Below, one piece after another: positions 60,875-64,000 of a stretch of DNA of 64,000 bases. This stretch comes from Gemmobacter caeruleus. Its GTDB lineage: Bacteria; Pseudomonadota; Alphaproteobacteria; Rhodobacterales; Rhodobacteraceae. Where the stretch lies: contig NZ_VKKX01000011.1 of NCBI RefSeq assembly GCF_008271655.1, positions 1 through 64,000 on the forward strand, in the 5' to 3' direction. How positions within the stretch are numbered: position 1 is the first letter of the stretch; each line of letters begins with the position of its first letter. The notes below the pieces were generated by a model. That model ran no database searches and was not told the DNA's origin. It was given only the letters and a program-made list of their open reading frames with translations. A program made the position numbers and the translations under genes.

Positions 60875-62332
60875 ATGTCGTTTCGGTCTCGCGCCCTGAT
60901 TGCCGCCCTTTTTATGGGCCTTGTGGCCGCGCCTGCCCCGGCGCAGCCCGTGACCGACAGCGCCGCCGCGACGATCGAGGCTGATTTGCAACGCTATTTC
61001 GGCAAGACGCCGGGCGTCGTGCAGGTCAACCCAGAGGGCAAGGCCTATGCCGTCACCCTCGATCCGACGCCGCTTTTGCCGCCCGATCTGCGCGCAAAGG
61101 TGGAGCTGACACCGCTGCGCCTGTCTGTCACCGCAAAGGGCGAGGGGCTGTGGGCGGTCAAGCAGGACCAGCCGCTGAGCCTGCGCTATACCGACGCGCC
61201 GCGCCACAGCCTGACCCTGACGGTGGACCGGGTGCTGGCCAGCGGCATCTATGACGCAAAGCTGGGCCTGTTCCGCGAGGCGCAGGTCGCCATCCGCAAG
61301 GTCGCCAACGACGAGACGCGGAGCGATGCCGCCACGGGCGAGGTCATGCGGCACGTTTCGGCGATCCAGGACATTGCCTGGCGCGCCCAGGCGATTGCCG
61401 GCAGCACCGGCGCCGATGTCACCGACCGGACCGAGATGATCGGGGTCAGCAACTCGCTCAGCATTGCGCCGGTGGGGGCGCCCCCCTTCACACTCGATCT
61501 GCGTCTGGACCGGATCCAGACCGAACGCAGCCTGACCGGCCTGCGCACCGAGGCGCTGCATGATCTCGTGCGGTTCATGGTCGCCAATGTCACCCCCGCC
61601 ACCCTGCCCGCCCAGCAGGAGGGGCTGCGCCAGCGTCTGCTCGCGCTGGTGCCCGGGGTGGAACGGATCAGCCACAAGGCGATCCACAGCAAGGTGTCGA
61701 TCCAGAGCGGCGGTCTGACGCTGGCGCTGGATCGGGCGACCCTGACGATGGAGGCCGAGGGCCTGTCCGAAACGGCGAACGCGCGGCAATCCTGGCTGAT
61801 CGAGGGGATCAAGCCCGAGGCGCCCTTGCTCATCCCCGCCTGGGCGGGGCCGCTGCTGCCGGATCGGCTGCGGCTCGACATTCAGCTGGGCGGCTTTCAC
61901 CCGGCCGCGCCGTTGCGGCTGATCATCGGGGCCTTTGATGCCGGGGCGGTGCCGCGACTGCCGGCCGATCTGCGCCAGCGGCTCTGGCCGCTGCTGGCGC
62001 CCGAGGGGCTGGATCTGACGGTGCAGGCGCTGGAACTGCGCGCGCCGGCCTATCTGGCGCAGGGCAGCGGGGCGATGCATTTCACCGATGGCGCGACGCC
62101 GCCCACCGGGCGGGGCGCCATCACGGTCGAGGGCTGGGACCGTATCGCCAAGGCGCTGGAGGCCCTGCCCGAGGCCGATCGCCCGAAGGCCAACGCCGCG
62201 CTGGCCCTGATCGGTGGGCTGGGCCGCGCCGCGCCGGATGGGCGCGGGCTGGTCTGGGATATCGACGCCGAAACCCGCCCTGGGACCGTGCTGGTCAACG
62301 GGCTCGACCTCTCACGAAGGGCTCCGAAATGA
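60875..62332 (+). CDS. Secreted protein of unknown function
   Basis: This 485-residue protein starts MSFRSRALIAALFMGLVAAP and has a signal peptide ending near APAQP, so it is probably periplasmic or envelope-associated. No family was recognised. The body is rich in alternating hydrophobic beta-strand-like patterns (LRLSVTAKGEGLWAV, LSLRYTDAPRHSLTLTVDRV, LRLDIQLGGFHPAAPLRLI), recalling lipid-binding or AsmA/DUF2125-like envelope proteins, but this is only a resemblance. ATG 60875 follows AGGA. It overlaps the acetyltransferase gene by ATGA. Confidence 0.75.
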   Translation: MSFRSRALIAALFMGLVAAPAPAQPVTDSAAATIEADLQRYFGKTPGVVQVNPEGKAYAVTLDPTPLLPPDLRAKVELTPLRLSVTAKGEGLWAVKQDQPLSLRYTDAPRHSLTLTVDRVLASGIYDAKLGLFREAQVAIRKVANDETRSDAATGEVMRHVSAIQDIAWRAQAIAGSTGADVTDRTEMIGVSNSLSIAPVGAPPFTLDLRLDRIQTERSLTGLRTEALHDLVRFMVANVTPATLPAQQEGLRQRLLALVPGVERISHKAIHSKVSIQSGGLTLALDRATLTMEAEGLSETANARQSWLIEGIKPEAPLLIPAWAGPLLPDRLRLDIQLGGFHPAAPLRLIIGAFDAGAVPRLPADLRQRLWPLLAPEGLDLTVQALELRAPAYLAQGSGAMHFTDGATPPTGRGAITVEGWDRIAKALEALPEADRPKANAALALIGGLGRAAPDGRGLVWDIDAETRPGTVLVNGLDLSRRAPK

Positions 62333-62790
62333 CGCTCGAAATTCGCCGCGATACCCCGCTTGCCCCCGATGTGCTGCCGCTGTTGCAGCGCCATCTGGAG
62401 ATGATGTGGGCCGCCTCGCCGCCCGAAAGCGTGCATGCGCTTGACCCCGCTGAACTGGCCGCGCCCGGGGTCGCCTTCTTTACCCTGCGCGAAGGGGCGG
62501 CGGTGCTGGGCATGGGGGCGATCAAGCGCATCCGCGACGACCATGCCGAGATCAAGTCGATGCATGTCGTGGCCGAGGCCCGCGGCCGCGGCCTGGCGGT
62601 GCAGCTGCTCGACCGGCTGATGGAGGAGGCCCGCGCGCTCGGCTATCGGCGGCTCAGCCTGGAGACCGGCGTCGAGGAAGTCTTCGCCCCCGCCCGCGCG
62701 CTCTATACCCGCGCGGGCTTTGCGGTCTGCGGCCCGTTCGAAGGCTATTGGGAAGACCCCAACAGCTATTTCATGACCCGCAACTTGTGA
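62329..62790 (+). CDS. GNAT-family N-acetyltransferase
   Basis: The 153-residue protein has a GNAT core with motif A VVAEARGRGLAVQLLDRL for acetyl-CoA and the C-terminal ALYTRAGFAVCGPFEGY. It is close in pattern to the small YjgM/PhnO-like group. The acceptor amine is unknown. It is translationally coupled to the preceding secreted-protein gene. Confidence 0.88.
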   Translation: MTLEIRRDTPLAPDVLPLLQRHLEMMWAASPPESVHALDPAELAAPGVAFFTLREGAAVLGMGAIKRIRDDHAEIKSMHVVAEARGRGLAVQLLDRLMEEARALGYRRLSLETGVEEVFAPARALYTRAGFAVCGPFEGYWEDPNSYFMTRNL

Positions 62791-62933
62791 GACTGGCGTT
62801 AAAGCGGATCTGCATCTGTTGGCCAGTCAGGCGCCGGCAAAAGCCTGGCACATCACAGGACGATGTCGAAAAACGCCGCGCGCCGTCGTGCGCCTTGCCC
62901 AAGCGCGACCGAGGGGTTAAACGTCGAATCCGT

Positions 62934-63010
62934 GGCCCCGTAGCTCAGCTGGATAGAGCAGCCGCCTTCTAAGCGGCTGGCCGGGGGTTCGAGTCCTCCC
63001 GGGGTCGCCA
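62934..63010 (+). tRNA. tRNA-Arg (anticodon UCU)
   Basis: The 77-base gene has an acceptor stem GGCCCCG/CGGGGTC (one G-U pair), a D-arm in TAGCTCAGCTGGATAGAGCA, an anticodon stem GCCGC/GCGGC with loop CTTCTAA (anticodon TCT), a T-arm with GGTTCGAGTCC and an encoded CCA end. It reads AGA codons, rare in such a GC-rich genome. Confidence 0.96.
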
Positions 63011-63333
63011 TCCTCAATCTATCGAATTGATGGATAACGGAAAAATCAGAGTTTACAGTTTTGGTCCGGCTGGTTTGCAGGGGACGGGCCTGATCCCGGC
63101 ATCGCGCGGGTTATTGTGGCGATCCACTTCGCTTGACGCATCCGCGTCGCTCAGCGTGGTGGCCGGACGGGATGCTGGCGTTTGGTGGGTTCGCACCTCT
63201 GGTCGTGCGGGCAAGCCGGCGACCGCATCTCTGGCACGGCCACTCAAATCGGAGCGCATTGATCGTGCGCGGCGAGTCGCGTGAGCCGCAGGGCGCTTGT
63301 GGGTGTTGATGCATTTCCGGCAGCGGCAGAGGG
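63011..63333. other. Intergenic stretch between two facing tRNA-Arg genes
   Basis: These 323 bases hold no recognisable gene. The first 50 bases after the UCU tRNA are AT-rich. A small hairpin GACGC/GCGTC (63135-63148) is present. Open frames here overlap the tRNAs and look spurious. Confidence 0.6.
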
Positions 63334-63410
63334 TGGTGACCCCGACAGGACTTGAACCTGTAACCTGCCCCTTAGGAGGGGGCTGCTCTATCCAGTTGAG
63401 CCACGGGGCC
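63334..63410 (-). tRNA. tRNA-Arg (anticodon CCU)
   Basis: Read on the minus strand, the 77-base gene has acceptor stem GGCCCCG/CGGGGTC, D-arm GCTCAACTGGATAGAGC, anticodon stem GCCCC/GGGGC with loop CTCCTAA (anticodon CCT), a T-arm with GGTTCAAGTCC and encoded CCA. It reads AGG codons. Acceptor and D-arms are nearly identical to the UCU tRNA, suggesting an old duplication in inverted orientation. Confidence 0.96.
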
Positions 63411-63600
63411 GTTACCGTCACGCGGAGGGCATGCGCCCTTCATGCGGGCAAATGGGGGAATGTGCAACCATTTCCGGTCGGATCGCGCGGGGGGTAGCAG
63501 GGGGGGTATCAGGTGCGGAGGGGCCGAAATTTGGCCCAACGTCCCCTCCGCGGATCCGTCGCGCCAGTTGAGAGCTTGCGGGCGCGCTGGACAATCCTGA

Positions 63601-63658
63601 TAGCGCTAACATTAGCAGGGGATCATGCCTTGGACAAGGGGTTCTTTTGGCGCTAACA
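63601..63658. promoter_or_regulatory. Pair of LacI-type operators upstream of the terminal regulator gene
   Basis: TAGCGCTAACA (63601-63611) and TGGCGCTAACA (63648-63658) share the half-palindrome GCGCTAACA and are centred 47 bases apart. LacI-family proteins bind such CG-centred palindromes. They lie 32-90 bases upstream of the LacI-type gene, so autoregulation by looping or occlusion is likely. Confidence 0.7.
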
Positions 63659-63689
63659 ATGATTCTGTACTCGTCCAAGGACAGATCCC

Positions 63690-64000
63690 GTGACCAAGCC
63701 CACCCCCCCCGATCCGCGCCGCACCCTTACCCTTCGCGACGTCTCCGAAGCCTCGGGCGTCAGTGAGATGACGGTGAGCCGCGTGTTGCGCAACCGCGGC
63801 GACGTGTCGGAAACCACGCGCGAGCGGGTGCTTCAGGCAGCGCGGCGGCTGGGCTATGTGCCCAACAAGATCGCCGGGGCGCTGGCCTCGCAGCGGGTCA
63901 ACCTGGTGGGCGTGATCATCCCCTCGATGTCGAACATGGTGTTCCCCGAGGTGATGATGGGCATTTCCGAAACGTTGGAGGATACCGGCCTGCAACCTGT
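63690..64000 (+). CDS. LacI-family transcriptional regulator (GntR gluconate-repressor type), 5' part
   Basis: GTG 63690 with AAGGAC eight bases upstream starts a frame that leaves the window after about 103 residues. The DNA-binding domain LRDVSEASGVSEMTVSRVLR and hinge VPNKIAGALASQRVN are clear. The ligand domain begins LVGVIIPSMSNMVFPEVMMG, closely patterned on E. coli gluconate repressor GntR. Target genes probably lie to the right of the window. Confidence 0.88.
   Translation, partial: MTKPTPPDPRRTLTLRDVSEASGVSEMTVSRVLRNRGDVSETTRERVLQAARRLGYVPNKIAGALASQRVNLVGVIIPSMSNMVFPEVMMGISETLEDTGLQP

Noticed and set aside
63053..63421. A 122-residue frame reading through the CCU tRNA
   Set aside because: Its N-terminal segment is the familiar spurious translation of a tRNA gene.
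1..64000. CRISPR arrays, restriction-modification or phage-defence islands
   Set aside because: No regularly spaced direct repeats, cas-like genes, methyltransferases or defence-type genes were seen; nearly every gene has a metabolic or transport role.

Overview
The window is a GC-rich, densely packed chromosomal segment from an alphaproteobacterium, most likely a denitrification-capable member of the Rhodobacteraceae/Paracoccaceae. The reasons are a nosCRZDFYLX nitrous-oxide-reductase cluster in the Paracoccus order with an FNR-type box, a fused MnhA-MnhB antiporter subunit, FrcBCAK/FrcR sugar uptake genes, TRAP transporters, many ATGA/TGATG stop-start overlaps, and two tRNA-Arg genes. Names are assigned by reading translations and motifs; no database search was run.

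Layout. 1-502 is a mobile scar: the end of an IS3-family element inserted into a tyrosine-integrase gene. 878-3119 holds msrB-msrA and a MOFRL-type glycerate kinase. 3187-12295 (minus) is the nos cluster nosC-R-Z-D-F-Y-L-X, with an FNR-like box just upstream of nosC. 12341-15545 (minus) is a YjbR-like protein and DNA polymerase I. 15607-21465 (minus) is a six-gene Mnh/Mrp Na+/H+ antiporter operon. 21630-27215 is a sugar module: fucU-like mutarotase and the ROK regulator frcR (minus), divergent from frcB-C-A-K (plus). 27281-28779 is dut plus a membrane-anchored E1-like (MoeB/ThiF) protein.

28856-32996 is the most unusual locus: a single protein joining an adenylation domain, a carrier domain and an acyltransferase-3-like membrane domain, followed closely by an amino-acid ABC binding protein and permease with no ATPase gene. 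33098-35116 is an M3 oligopeptidase.

35177-44331 looks like a carnitine / gamma-butyrobetaine / crotonobetaine catabolic island: GlxA-type regulator (CdhR-like), BKACE-type dehydrocarnitine cleavage enzyme, cysteine-rich lipoprotein, carnitine dehydrogenase-thioesterase fusion, acyl-CoA dehydrogenase, NDP-forming acyl-CoA synthetase, CaiD-like hydratase, GntR regulator with a perfect palindromic operator, and OsmC. Together these could take CoA-activated betaines through carnitine to glycine betaine and acetoacetate.

44301-48669 contains a flavin reductase, CDF cation exporter, SH3 protein, D-2-hydroxyacid dehydrogenase and nucleotide-sugar epimerase. 48731-59004 is a second catabolic island: DadA-like oxidase, iron ADH, ALDH, glutamine-synthetase-like ligase with a tiny GstI-like ORF just upstream, a TRAP transporter, N-formylglutamate-amidohydrolase-like enzyme and a divergent RpiR regulator. 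The enzyme set fits a gamma-glutamylation route for an amino alcohol such as ethanolamine. 59252-62790 is a SulP transporter behind a structured-looking leader, an unrecognised secreted protein and a GNAT acetyltransferase. Two facing tRNA-Arg genes (UCU and CCU) follow, and the window ends inside a LacI/GntR-type regulator with paired operators upstream.
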